Shown piece by piece: positions 17,050-26,370 of a stretch of DNA of 64,000 bases. This DNA is from CAVSSX01 sp963730735 (lineage in GTDB: Bacteria; Actinomycetota; Acidimicrobiia; Acidimicrobiales; RAAP-2), in NCBI GenBank assembly GCA_963730735.1, contig CAVSSX010000008.1:372001-436000 (forward strand), written 5' to 3'. A program made the position numbers and the translations under genes. A model generated the notes under the pieces. It ran no database searches, was not told the origin of the DNA, and saw only the letters and a program-made list of their open reading frames with translations. Position 1 is the first letter of the stretch; each line of letters starts with the position of its first letter.

Positions 17050-17895
17050 ATGTCAGCGCCAGTCACAACTGAAACCGTCCCGATCACCGAGATCTCGAGT
17101 GCATCGAGATCCCACGTCCCGACCGCCCTGGTGGACAACGAGCGGCCCCTCGGCCAGCTCCGCAGCCCCAGTGAGCGGCGGCTCCCCAACCGCTCGTCGG
17201 TCAGCCTGATCATCCCGGCCAAGAACGAAGCCCGGAACCTGGCGACGGTCCTCGACCACCTCCCCGACTGTGTCGACGAGGTCATCCTGGTCGACGGGCA
17301 GTCCTCGGACGTCACCCAGATGATGGCCGTCACCTGCCGACCGGACATCCGGATCATCGACGAGCCGGCGGCCGGCAAGGGCAACGCTCTCCGAGCGGGC
17401 TTCAACGCCGCCCGCAACGAAGTCATCGTGGCCATGGACGCCGACGGGAGCATGCTCCCCGAGGAGATCCCCCAAATCGTCTACTTCTTGGACCACGGCT
17501 TCGACTTCGTGAAGGGCTCCCGGTTCGTGGGCGGTGGCGGCTCGCTCGACATCACCCCGTTGCGCAAGCTCGGCAACAAGGGCCTGATGATGCTGGCCAA
17601 CCACTTCTTCGAGACCCAGATGACCGACCTGTGCTACGGCTTCTTCGGCTTCCGGCGCCAGTACCTGGATCACCTGGGGCTGACCTCGGAGGGCTTCGAG
17701 ATCGAGACCGAGCTCACCGTGCGTGCGGTCACCTCCGGTCTCCGCATCGCCGAGGTCCCGAGCCTGGAGATGCCCCGCCGCAGCGGGTCGTCCAACCTCC
17801 ACTCCGTGCGTGACGGGATCCGCGTCCTGCGCACGCTGCTGAAGGAGCGGAACCTCCAGAACGCCCCGAAGTCCCGCCCGGACACCCGGGCCTGA
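17050..17895 (+). CDS. GT2-family glycosyltransferase
   Basis: 281 aa, GT-A fold. SLIIPAKNEARNLATVLDHL (about 53-72) is the nucleotide-binding start, VILVDGQSSD the first strand-loop, and AMDADGSM carries the DXD metal site. The C-terminal part GSRFVGGGGS, CYGFFGFRR and GFEIETELT resembles dolichyl-phosphate/polyprenyl-phosphate glycosyltransferases, but no membrane segments follow. A strong RBS (AAGGAGGG) lies about 14 bp before ATG 17050. It probably makes a lipid-linked sugar or extends a glycan; it is the first of two adjacent GT2 genes. Confidence 0.85.
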   Translation: MSAPVTTETVPITEISSASRSHVPTALVDNERPLGQLRSPSERRLPNRSSVSLIIPAKNEARNLATVLDHLPDCVDEVILVDGQSSDVTQMMAVTCRPDIRIIDEPAAGKGNALRAGFNAARNEVIVAMDADGSMLPEEIPQIVYFLDHGFDFVKGSRFVGGGGSLDITPLRKLGNKGLMMLANHFFETQMTDLCYGFFGFRRQYLDHLGLTSEGFEIETELTVRAVTSGLRIAEVPSLEMPRRSGSSNLHSVRDGIRVLRTLLKERNLQNAPKSRPDTRA

Positions 17896-17905
17896 TCCTG
17901 GAGTC

Positions 17906-18913
17906 ATGACGGCTATGACGACCCTCGTGCCATCGGTGGAGACCCTGTCGGTGGGTGTCGTCATCTGTGCGTACACCGAGGACCGGTGGGACGACCTCTC
18001 GGCCGCCCTGGCCTCGGTCGAGCACCAGACCCGACTGGCCAAGGACGTCGTCCTGGTCATCGACCACTGCCCGGCGCTGTTCGCCCGGGCCCGAGCGGCC
18101 TTCCCCCACGTCACCGTGGTGGAGAACGCCGGACCCCAGGGGCTCTCAGGCGCCCGCAACGAGGGGTTCCGGCGGACGTCGGCCGACGTGGTGGCCTTCC
18201 TCGACGACGACGCCCAGGCCGACCCGTCGTGGCTGGAGCACCTGGTGGCCGGCTACCACGACGACGCCATCGTCGGGGTCGGCGGCTCGGTGGTACCGGG
18301 TTGGCAGGCCCCGCGGCCGCGGTGGATGCCGGCCGAGTTCGACTGGGTGATCGGTTGCAGCCACTCGGGCATGCCCACCGACGTCGCCCCGGTGCGCAAT
18401 TTCATCGGCGCCAACATGTCCTTCCGCCGCTCGACCCTCGAGCAGGTCGGCGGGTTCTCCTACTCCCTCGGACGATCCGGGGCCAACAGCGCCGGCTGCG
18501 AGGAGACGGAGCTCTGCATCCGGGCCGCCCGGATCGTGAACGGGGCCCAGCTGGTCTACGAGCCCGACGCGCTCGTCACCCACACCGTGTCGGCCGGTCG
18601 CCGCACGCCCTCCTACTTCCTGCGACGCTGCTACGGCGAGGGCCGCTCGAAGGCCACTGTCGGCAACATGGCCGGGACCTCGGCGGCGCTGGCCGCCGAA
18701 CGGAGCTACCTCCGCCAGACCATCCCCCAGGGGATCGGCACCGCCCTGCGGGCCGGCACCCACGGCGACGTCGGCGGCTTCGGCCGGGCGGCCGCCATGG
18801 TCGCCGGCGTGTCGAGCACCATGCTCGGCTACCTCTCGGCCCGACTCCGCCGTCCCTACCGGCCCACCAAGCGAACCGGGACCGCCAGCCCCCGGCTCAC
18901 CGCCACGTCATGA
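17906..18913 (+). CDS. GT2-family glycosyltransferase
   Basis: 335 aa, GT-A fold. VGVVICAYTEDRWDDLSAAL near residue 16, GLSGARNEGFRRTSADVVAF, and the metal site FLDDDA (about 99-104). Later FIGANMSFRRSTLEQVGGF and EETELCIRA correspond to the acceptor-site ED motif, and THTVSAGRRTPSYFLRRCYGEG resembles GT2 enzymes of mycofactocin and other surface-glycan loci. It starts 10 bp after the previous gene and its stop overlaps the next gene (ATGA), so the three form one transcription unit. Confidence 0.85.
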   Translation: MTAMTTLVPSVETLSVGVVICAYTEDRWDDLSAALASVEHQTRLAKDVVLVIDHCPALFARARAAFPHVTVVENAGPQGLSGARNEGFRRTSADVVAFLDDDAQADPSWLEHLVAGYHDDAIVGVGGSVVPGWQAPRPRWMPAEFDWVIGCSHSGMPTDVAPVRNFIGANMSFRRSTLEQVGGFSYSLGRSGANSAGCEETELCIRAARIVNGAQLVYEPDALVTHTVSAGRRTPSYFLRRCYGEGRSKATVGNMAGTSAALAAERSYLRQTIPQGIGTALRAGTHGDVGGFGRAAAMVAGVSSTMLGYLSARLRRPYRPTKRTGTASPRLTATS

Positions 18914-19473
18914 GGCTACCGACGCCCCCGATGGCGGGCGCCCTGGCCTGCGGCCTGTGCTTCGGTGTCGTCGACCGTTGGATGGCCCACGGGCCAGCCT
19001 GGTCGCTCAACGTCTCGAACGTCGCCGCCCTGTGGCTGGCCGCGGCCTTCTGTGTCGGCATGACCTCGACCACCCGGTCCCGTGGCGCCGCCTCGGGGCT
19101 GGCCCTGCTGGGCGCCGCCCTGGTCGGCTACTACGGCTGGATCGGGGCCGTCGAACGGACCACGGCGATGCTGCCGCTGGCCCAGCGGGCCGCACCGTGG
19201 GTGGCGGCGAGCCTCCTCGTCGGCCCGGTCTTCGGCTGGCTGGGCGCCGCCTGGTCGTCGGAGCGCTCCCGGCTGGCGGCGCTGCTGTTGTCGTCGTCGT
19301 TCGTGGTCGACGGGCTGGCCTACGTGGCCGTCGACGGCCGGGACGACCGGACCAACACCTTCGTGCACCTGACCATGGCCACGGTCGGGGTCGGCCTCGG
19401 GTCCTCGTTGCTCCTCCGGCGGAGGCGGAGCAACGAGTTTCGCACTCGCTCCCGGATGCAGCTCTCGCCGTAG
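18910..19473 (+). CDS. Small integral membrane protein, DUF6518-like
   Basis: 187 aa from ATG 18910, overlapping the stop of the GT2 gene as ATGA; a larger open frame reading through the GT2 region is shadow. About six hydrophobic segments (including AGALACGLCFGVVDRW, SGLALLGAALVGYYGW, LLVGPVFGWLGAAW, LAALLLSSSFVVDGLAYVAV), with a basic C-terminus LLLRRRRSNEFRTRSR. The DUF6518 suggestion is from general appearance and is weak. Coupled to two glycosyltransferases, it may help export or scaffold. Confidence 0.65.
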   Translation: MRLPTPPMAGALACGLCFGVVDRWMAHGPAWSLNVSNVAALWLAAAFCVGMTSTTRSRGAASGLALLGAALVGYYGWIGAVERTTAMLPLAQRAAPWVAASLLVGPVFGWLGAAWSSERSRLAALLLSSSFVVDGLAYVAVDGRDDRTNTFVHLTMATVGVGLGSSLLLRRRRSNEFRTRSRMQLSP

Positions 19474-19625
19474 TGGCGAACCAAGGATCGAGAACACACG
19501 GGTGGGGGACACCCATCGTGGACGACGTCGGAGACGGGGACACGACAACCAGATGACGTAGAGGATTTGAGTGGGCCAGGGTGCGACCGTTCGGCGGCGC
19601 GCTTCGGCAGAAGAGGCGGAGGACG

Positions 19626-20366
19626 ATGCTGACGGCTACCGAAATACATGCATTCCAACGAGACGGCTTCTTGGTCGTCGACCGACCGATCATGCCGGCC
19701 AGCTACCTCGACCGGATCGAGCAGACGATCGCCGAGCGCGCCCCCACCCGGACCGACGACCATGCGGTCGACGAGTGGATCGGATTGCTCCGGACGAGCG
19801 AGGCCCTGCAACCGGCGGTCGACGTCACCCGGGCCATCGCCATCCAGTTGCTCGGCACCCGGCGGCCGGCGTGCCACTTCGACCACGCCCTGGTGAAGCC
19901 GCCCAAGCCGGGCAGCGAGATCGCCTGGCACCAGGACATGGCGTCGTCCAAGACCAAGGCGTTCGGGCGGTCGGTGCACCTGTGGATCCCGCTCCACGAC
20001 GTCGCCGTGGAGAACGGTTGCCTCCGCTACGCCCGGAGTCCCGAGCCGAGGGCCCTCCTGCCCCACCGCATGCTGGGCGAGGGCCGCTACGAGGTCATCG
20101 AACCGGAGCTCAGCGACGTGGTCGACGCCGCCGTCAAACGAGGCGGTCTGGCCATCCACTCCCCGCTCACCATCCACGGCTCGGAGGCCAACCTCTCCGG
20201 GCAACCCCGGTCCGCCTGGATCATCCAGTTCGGTGCCGGCATCGCCCCGAAACTACGGGAGCGCCTGCGCACCCCCGGCACCAGCATCCCCCACCGGGCC
20301 TCGGGTCGGGCCGCCGCCCGGGCGGCCACCGGCGTCGGCGCCCTCGGGGTTCACGACCCGAGGTAG
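19626..20366 (+). CDS. Phytanoyl-CoA dioxygenase (PhyH)-like Fe(II)/2-oxoglutarate oxygenase
   Basis: 246 aa from ATG 19626, chosen because GGCGGAGGA sits directly upstream; an upstream in-frame start at 19581 lacks an RBS. The iron-binding facial triad is complete: WHQDM (His102, Asp104) and HGSEANLS (His184), with Arg195 in PRSAWIIQF as the likely 2-oxoglutarate-binding residue. The N-terminus TEIHAFQRDGFLVVDRPI is typical of PhyH proteins. It probably hydroxylates a small molecule or lipid; the substrate is unknown. Its last 16 bp overlap the convergent livF gene. Confidence 0.85.
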   Translation: MLTATEIHAFQRDGFLVVDRPIMPASYLDRIEQTIAERAPTRTDDHAVDEWIGLLRTSEALQPAVDVTRAIAIQLLGTRRPACHFDHALVKPPKPGSEIAWHQDMASSKTKAFGRSVHLWIPLHDVAVENGCLRYARSPEPRALLPHRMLGEGRYEVIEPELSDVVDAAVKRGGLAIHSPLTIHGSEANLSGQPRSAWIIQFGAGIAPKLRERLRTPGTSIPHRASGRAAARAATGVGALGVHDPR

Positions 20367-21061
20367 TTCGAGGTCAACTCGTCGGCCAGCTCGGCCGGCG
20401 TCCCGGACCGGACGATCTGGCCCTGGAGCATGACCGCCACGGTGTCGGCGATCGGGAGCACGGTCCGGGCGAACTGTTCCACGATGAGGATGGACAGGCC
20501 CTGGGCGGCGAGCTCGCTCACCAGGTCGTAGAGCTGGCGCACCACCAACGGGGCCAGCCCCATCGAGAGCTCATCCAACATGAGGAGCTTGGGGTCGGTG
20601 CCGAAGGCCCTCGACAGGGCCAGCATCTGCTGCTCACCACCCGACAGGGTGCCGGCCAGCTGCTTTCGGCGCTCCCCGAGCCGCGGGAACCTCGAGTACG
20701 TCACCTCCTCGAGATGCGCCATGTCCACTCCCACCTGCGTGGCCATCAGCACGTTCTCGCGGACGGTGAGGTTGGGGAACACGCCCCGACCCTCGGGCAC
20801 CGTGCACAGGCCACGGCGGGACAACTCGCCGGCACTGACCTTGGTCACGTCCTGGCCCTCGAACCACACCGCGCCCTGGTCGGCCTGGTGGGTCCCCGAG
20901 CACACGTTGAGCAGCGTCGTCTTGCCGCCGCCGTTGGGTCCGAGCAGGGCCACGACCTTGCCCGGGAAGACCTGGAGGTCGACCTCGTGGAGCACCTCGA
21001 TCGGCCCGTAGCCGGCCCGGATCGAGCGCACCTCGAGCAGCGCACCCGGGCCGTCGCTCAC
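20351..21061 (-). CDS. livF: Branched-chain amino acid-type ABC transporter ATPase LivF
   Basis: 236 aa. Walker A GPNGGGKTT (about 42-50), Q-loop region, signature LSGGEQQMLALSRAF (about 140-154), Walker B LLMLDELSMGLAP, and the LivF-specific ENVLMATQ region. GTG 21061 overlaps the livG stop. It powers import together with LivG, the LivH-LivM fusion and the binding protein at 24084-25475. The 3' end overlaps the convergent dioxygenase gene by 16 bp, leaving no room for an intergenic terminator. Confidence 0.92.
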   Translation of the reverse strand: MSDGPGALLEVRSIRAGYGPIEVLHEVDLQVFPGKVVALLGPNGGGKTTLLNVCSGTHQADQGAVWFEGQDVTKVSAGELSRRGLCTVPEGRGVFPNLTVRENVLMATQVGVDMAHLEEVTYSRFPRLGERRKQLAGTLSGGEQQMLALSRAFGTDPKLLMLDELSMGLAPLVVRQLYDLVSELAAQGLSILIVEQFARTVLPIADTVAVMLQGQIVRSGTPAELADELTSNYLGS

Positions 21062-21798
21062 CCGACCCCCTCGGTCGACCCCAGGTAGGCGTCGATCACC
21101 GCCGGCTCGAGGCGGATCTGCTCGGGCGGCCCCGAGGCGATGATCCGGCCGTAGTCGAGGACGTGGATGGTGGCACAGACCCCCATGACGAGCGAGACGT
21201 CGTGCTCGACCAGGCAGATGCCCAGTTGGCCGTCGGCCACCAGCTGCCCGAGCAGCTTGCCGAACTCGACCGTCTCGCGCTCGGTCTGGCCCGAGGCCGG
21301 CTCGTCGAGCAACAGCACCCGCGGCTTGGTCATCAGGGCCCGGGCCACCTCGATGATCCGGGCCCGGGCCGTCGGGAGCTCGCCGACCTCCCGGTCGGCG
21401 ACGTCGTCCAGCCCCAACAGGCCCATCACCCGGTCGGTCTCGGCCCGGACGTTCGTCCGGTAGCGACGACCCCAGGCGTTGCGGATCTCCCCGGCCACTC
21501 GGACGTTGTCACGGACCGAGAGCGAGGTGAACAGCTCGAGCTGCTGGTAGGTCCGGGACAGGCCACCGCGGGCCCGGGCGGCCGGGCCGGCCTTGGTCAC
21601 GTCGCGCCCGTCCAGGACGATCCGCCCGGCGCTCGGGTCGAGCAGGCCGCTCACGATGTTGAACAGGGTGGTCTTGCCGGCCCCGTTGGGCCCGATCAGA
21701 CCGGTCACCTGACCCGGCTCGACGGTCAACGAGACGTCGTCGAGCACCCGGTTGCCGCCGAAGCTCATGGCCACCCCCGACACCTCAAGGCCGGCCAT
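21058..21798 (-). CDS. livG: Branched-chain amino acid-type ABC transporter ATPase LivG
   Basis: 246 aa from ATG 21798 (MAGLEVSGVAMSFGG), which overlaps the permease stop by 14 bp. Walker A GPNGAGKTT, signature region ELPTARARIIEVARALM (degenerate where LSGGQ is usual), Walker B LLLDEPASGQTERE, and H-loop VEHDVSLVMGV. The signature sequence lacking LSGGQ is a departure from most LivG proteins, which normally read LPYGQQR here. It pairs with LivF to energise the Liv-type importer. Confidence 0.88.
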   Translation of the reverse strand: MAGLEVSGVAMSFGGNRVLDDVSLTVEPGQVTGLIGPNGAGKTTLFNIVSGLLDPSAGRIVLDGRDVTKAGPAARARGGLSRTYQQLELFTSLSVRDNVRVAGEIRNAWGRRYRTNVRAETDRVMGLLGLDDVADREVGELPTARARIIEVARALMTKPRVLLLDEPASGQTERETVEFGKLLGQLVADGQLGICLVEHDVSLVMGVCATIHVLDYGRIIASGPPEQIRLEPAVIDAYLGSTEGVG

Positions 21799-24017
21799 GG
21801 CCACCCCCTCCGAGCCACCCCATGGCCAACGACCCGGTCGGCGCGGCCGTCCCCGACCGGGTCGACGGCTTGAGCAACGGTGGGGCGTCGACCGGCGGAC
21901 CGGTGCCACCCGGCGGGGCGAACGCCTCGGGGTGGATCGCCTTGCCCACCACCGGAAGGCCCAGGGCGATGGCGGCGATGCTGGCCACGAACCACCAGTT
22001 GGAGATGGCCCCGGTGAGGTCCAACAGATAGGCGGTGGCCGCCAGGGCCACGCCCACGGCCAGGACGGCCTTGGTCCGCCACAGGGGGGCGTAGCTGGCG
22101 ACGATCTGCCCCACCGACCCGCTCGGATTGCGCCCGAGGCTCACCCCGATCAGCGCCGGACCGACCAGGGCCAGGTTGGCGAAGAAGTTCCACGGCCCGC
22201 CGTGGGCCGAGTAGATGTTCTGGAACGAGGCGGTGATCGCCTGGAAGCCCACCCCGGCCAGGATGCCGCCCATCAGGGCACCGGCCACGTTGCCGATGCC
22301 GCCCACGACGGTGAGCATGACCAGGGTCAGGCTGACGAAGATGATGAAGGTGTTGGGGTTGACCGACACCGACGCCGACGACAACAGGATGCCGCCGAGA
22401 CCGGCGATGGCCGCCGAGAGCACGAACACCGACAGCTTCAACTTCACCAGGTTCTGGCCCAACGTGGCCGTGGCCGCCGGGCTGTCCTTCATCGCCGCCA
22501 GCCGGCGCCCGTAGGCACTGTGGCGCAGGGCGATGAGCCCGATGCCGATCACCGTGAACACCACCGTCACAGCGGTCAGGAACGACTTGGGGCTGTGCAG
22601 GTCGAGCGGCCCGACCTTGATGGACGGGATGTTCAGCTCCCGTTGGTGAAGATCGAGAAGTGGGTGTGGAAGATCGGGAGGATGTGCGGGGTGACGTCGG
22701 CGATGATCATGTCCGACACGAAGACCCCGAAGGCCAGGGTGGCCAGGGCCAGGTACAGGCCCCGCAAGCGGAGGGCCGGCAGGGCGATCAGGCCGCCGAT
22801 GGCGGCGGCGGCCGCCACCCCGATGACGATGCCCCAGATCGAGATGCGTTGGTCGAGGCCGGTCCCGATGATCCCGAGATGGAAGGCGAAGATGGTGGCG
22901 ATGGCGCCGAGCGACACGGGGGCCAGGTTGATCTCACCGGCGTAGCCGGTGAGGAGGGTCAGCGAGAGGGCGATGATGGCGAACGTCATCCCGACGGTCA
23001 GGGCGGTGATCGCCTCGGTGGTCATCACCAGTTCGAGCAGCAGCACCACGGCGATGAGGATGACCCCCCACAGGCCGGCGCTCGGCAGGGTGGGCACCTT
23101 GTAGCGCTCCCGGTTCCGCAGGAGCACCGCACCCCGGAGCCGGTCCTGGGGCAGCACCAGGAGCACCACGAACAGGGCGATCATCGGGAGCGAGATCCGG
23201 AAGTTCGAGGCCCACTCCCACTAGGTCGGAAGTAGGCCAGGACGTAGTTGCTGGCCAGCCCCAGGACGATGGCCCCGATGAACGTCCGCGGGAGGCTCCG
23301 CAGCCGGCCGAACATCGCCGCGGCGAAGGCATCGATCACGAAGAGGGTCAGCTGGCTGACGTCGAGGGTGCCCCCGCTGATCGGGGTGATGAGGACACCG
23401 GCCAGCGCCGCCAGGGCCCCGCCGATGGCCCACGACAAGGCGGCCAGTCGCTCGGGTCGTCCACCGTTCAGCTCGAGCAGGGCCGGGTTGTCGACGACCG
23501 CCCGCATGGCCACCCCGGTCCGGGTCCGCTGGAACAGGAAGCGGATCCCGACGGCGATCAGCACGGCGGCGCCGAGGGCGATGGCCTCGTGGTCGGTGAC
23601 GTAGACCCCGAGGAACTTGAACTTGGCCGACTCCCCGAAGAACGGGATGTCGTTGCGGGGCGTGGTCGGGTTCCAGATCCACGTGGCCAGGGCGATGAAG
23701 CCCAGCATGATGCTGACGGTGACCACGATCTTGGTGATCTCGGCCGTGTCGCGGAGCCCCCGCATGATCCCGAGGTGGAGCAGGCCGCCGACCAGCGGGG
23801 CCAGCACCAGGATCACCACGATCAGGGCCAGCGGGGCCGGCGAGTTCCAGTCGTAGCGGAACTGCCAGTAGCCGAAGGCCGCCAGCATCGCCATCGCCCC
23901 CTGGGCGAAGTTGAAGATGCCCGATGTCGTGTAGGTGAGGACCAGGCCGGAGGCCGCAATGCCGTACACGGCACCCGTGACCAGTCCGGCGATGGTGTAC
24001 GCGAGGAAGAGATGCAC
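21785..24017 (-). CDS. Fused LivH-LivM permease, interrupted by two frameshifts
   Basis: Read through three frames, this is one long permease of about 744 aa. The LivH half (24017 to about 23220; GTG start after AGGGGAGC) contains YGIAASGLVLTYTTSGIFNF and EITKIVVTVSIMLGF. It continues without a stop-start junction through EWASNFRISLPMIAL into a LivM half (MTFAIIALSLTLLTGYAGEI, then KDSPAATATLGQNLVKLKL). The first break is near 23212-23222. The second is near 22633, where an AACGGGAGC lacks one G of the expected GGGG. Both fit loss of one base. LivH-LivM fusions are known in some actinobacteria. The last residues carry a Pro/Gly-rich tail overlapping livG. Confidence 0.78.
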
Positions 24018-24083
24018 CGTGCTCCCCTAGTCCCTACCGGTCATGTCCACCCCTACCGTTCCGACCCCCTCGGACAGCCCGGG

Positions 24084-25475
24084 TCAGGAAGTGGTCTGGG
24101 GCTTGATGGTGTTGGGCGTGGCGTACTTGGTGGAGTAGCCATCGGCGTTCAGCGTGGTCTGCAGGACGTCGGCACCGGAGTTCGGCACGATGTACTTCGA
24201 CGAGCACTGGAAGGCGCCCAGCTTCTTCGGCACCACCTGGACGTACTTGGTGTTCTGGAGCTTGAGCAGCAGACCGCACTTGGGCGGCAAGTTCTTCGCC
24301 GGATTGCCCGGGGCGCTCAGTCCGCCACCGGTCCACGAGGTCACCGTGGCCAGCTTGTTGACCATGCACTGGCGGGTCAGCGTCGACCCGCAGGCCTTGG
24401 CCTCGGTGGCCCAGAGCAGGAAGGCCGACGCCGACTGCTCGCCCAGTTGGTCGGTCGGCCCGTAGGGCTTCACGATCTTGAGGAACTGGGCCACCGCCGG
24501 GACCACCTTCGCCGCCTCGACCGGCTCGTAGGCCGAGCGCACGTAGAAGTTGTTGGCCAGGCCGCTCGTGTTCCAGGCGGCGAACTCCGGCGAGTACAGG
24601 TTGGTGTCGCCGACCCAGATCGGGTTGTAGCCGAGCTGGTTGTCCGCCTCGAGCATGCCGTAGAGCTCAGGACCGGGCGAGGTGTCGGTGTAGACGACCT
24701 GGGCACCGCAGCTCTGCAGCTTCTGGGCGAACGGGGTGTAGCTGGGCTCGCCGGTGTAGTTGACCTGGAACGGGCAGTCCACGTACTTCCACCCGGTCTG
24801 GGAGAAGGCCTGCTTGGCCTTGGCCATCGACTGGGACTCCGAGGACAAGTTCTCGATCAGCTGGCCGGTCTTCAGCACCTTCGTCGGGAACAGGCTCTTC
24901 ACCTGGTAGGCCACCGAGACGGGGCTCCAGTTCACCGGGTTGGGCGTCGGTTGGTAGGACTCGTAGGCGTTGGCCACGTCGGAGCCGACGGCGAAGCCCG
25001 GCACCTGCACGAGGTTGCACCCGAGCCGTGTCTGCTCACCCGCCTCGTCGAGACCGAAGCCTTCGCCGACGAGCATGAAGTCCTGCTTGCAGGCCTGGGT
25101 CATGACGGTGTTCACGTTCAGGACGGCGGCGTCGAGGTAGTCACCCACGACCTTCCGGCCGTTGATCCCGCCCTGGGCGTTACACCAGGCGATGAAGCCC
25201 TTGACGGCGTTGCCCATCTCCTGGTCGAGGCCCGGGTCACCGGAGTAGCCCCGGTCGTCGCCATAGGCGATGTGGATGCTCGAGTCGGTCACCCCGAGAT
25301 TGGTCGCCCCCTTGGCGCTTCCCGGCCCGCACGGCGACGCCAAGGTGCCGAACTTCGTGGTGGCGGCCGACGACGCAACACTGGACACGGCCTCAAAGCT
25401 GACCGTCGCCATGGACCCCACGAGGACCACCGCTAACAGCCCGCTGACCGTTCGAGACTTCCGGAACGCTCGCAT
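24084..25475 (-). CDS. Liv-type ABC transporter substrate-binding protein
   Basis: 463 aa from ATG 25475 (MRAFRKSRTVSGLLAVVLVG), an N-terminal signal peptide with an Ala-rich cleavage region near residue 38. The mature domain shows NLGVTDSSIHIAYGDDRGYSG and the family 5/6 periplasmic-binding fold (FIAWCNAQGGINGRKV; GYNPIWVGDTN). It has several Cys residues, suggesting disulfides in the extracytoplasmic protein. It lies 66 bp upstream of the permease gene, so it is the cognate receptor. Ligands of this family include branched-chain amino acids, short-chain amides and urea; the sequence does not decide between them. Confidence 0.88.
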   Translation of the reverse strand: MRAFRKSRTVSGLLAVVLVGSMATVSFEAVSSVASSAATTKFGTLASPCGPGSAKGATNLGVTDSSIHIAYGDDRGYSGDPGLDQEMGNAVKGFIAWCNAQGGINGRKVVGDYLDAAVLNVNTVMTQACKQDFMLVGEGFGLDEAGEQTRLGCNLVQVPGFAVGSDVANAYESYQPTPNPVNWSPVSVAYQVKSLFPTKVLKTGQLIENLSSESQSMAKAKQAFSQTGWKYVDCPFQVNYTGEPSYTPFAQKLQSCGAQVVYTDTSPGPELYGMLEADNQLGYNPIWVGDTNLYSPEFAAWNTSGLANNFYVRSAYEPVEAAKVVPAVAQFLKIVKPYGPTDQLGEQSASAFLLWATEAKACGSTLTRQCMVNKLATVTSWTGGGLSAPGNPAKNLPPKCGLLLKLQNTKYVQVVPKKLGAFQCSSKYIVPNSGADVLQTTLNADGYSTKYATPNTIKPQTTS

Positions 25476-25708
25476 GTACCCCCCCAAATGCCGGCGCCGC
25501 CGGCAGGGTCAGCATGCTGACCCCACCTCCGGAGCGACCCCCCCAGGTCCGCCGTGCGTCGAACACTAGCCACTTCCGCTCGACAGGCGCGCGTCAGGTC
25601 GACCGAAGATCGCAGCTTCGTCGGGCCAACCAGAAACCCAGTTATTTCAAGGGTTGTGCGCCAGTCGCGTGCCGGCCTCAGCGACGCCGCCCCACCGAGC
25701 GACCTCGT

Positions 25709-26161
25709 TCAGGCGGTGCGGGCCTTGCGCCGGTGCGATCTCGACCCGGAGGTCGAGGTGGCGTCGGGGGGTGTGCTCGCCGCATGCCGACGGCGACGGA
25801 GCTGGATGATGCGCGCCAGACCGGCGACGACGACGATGACCGCACCGGCGACGGCGGCGATCAGCATGACCACCGACGTGGGTCCGGAGCCGTGCACCCA
25901 CAGGAAATTGATCTTCGTCTGTTGGGTGTTCTGGGCGATGAAGATGATCAGGGCGATGAGGATGACGACGGCGACCACCACCGCCGTCCAGATGGCACTG
26001 ATCCGCGTCGGCACGGCCGCCGGCTTCGCAGAGGCGGTCGTTCCCGTCGGCGTCGTCCCGGTCGCCGCCGGCGAGGGCGTCGCGGGGTCGACGGGTGCGA
26101 CCTCACCTTCAGGGTGGAGGGTGGTCGCTGCGGTCGGTCGTGGCTCCGGCACGTCACTCAT
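25709..26161 (-). CDS. LapA-domain membrane protein
   Basis: 150 aa from ATG 26161 (MSDVPEP), which has GAGGGATGG as a well-placed RBS; an ATG at 26170 is an alternative. The N-terminal 50 residues are Pro/Thr/Ala-rich. Two transmembrane segments follow (AVVVAVVILIALIIFIAQ and SVVMLIAAVAGAVIVVVAG), separated by NTQQTKINFLWVHG, which is the hallmark of the LapA/DUF1049 domain. The C-terminus is basic (RRRRH, SRSHRRKAR). Function in Gram-positives is unknown. Confidence 0.75.
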   Translation of the reverse strand: MSDVPEPRPTAATTLHPEGEVAPVDPATPSPAATGTTPTGTTASAKPAAVPTRISAIWTAVVVAVVILIALIIFIAQNTQQTKINFLWVHGSGPTSVVMLIAAVAGAVIVVVAGLARIIQLRRRRHAASTPPDATSTSGSRSHRRKARTA

Positions 26162-26370
26162 CGGTTCCATCCCTCGTCTTTCTCGATAGCCCGCCGGCTG
26201 GTTCGCAGGTCGGCACCGCCCCTGCCTGGCTATCTATCCCTTACCCACCGAGGCGCCGCTTCGCACCTCCGGCTTCCAGCGTCGACACCCACCGTCGGCC
26301 GTCGGACGTGATCGGGCCGGCCGTGGCACGTGGGACGATCGATGCCGACGCACGCGACGAGGAGCGGTCC

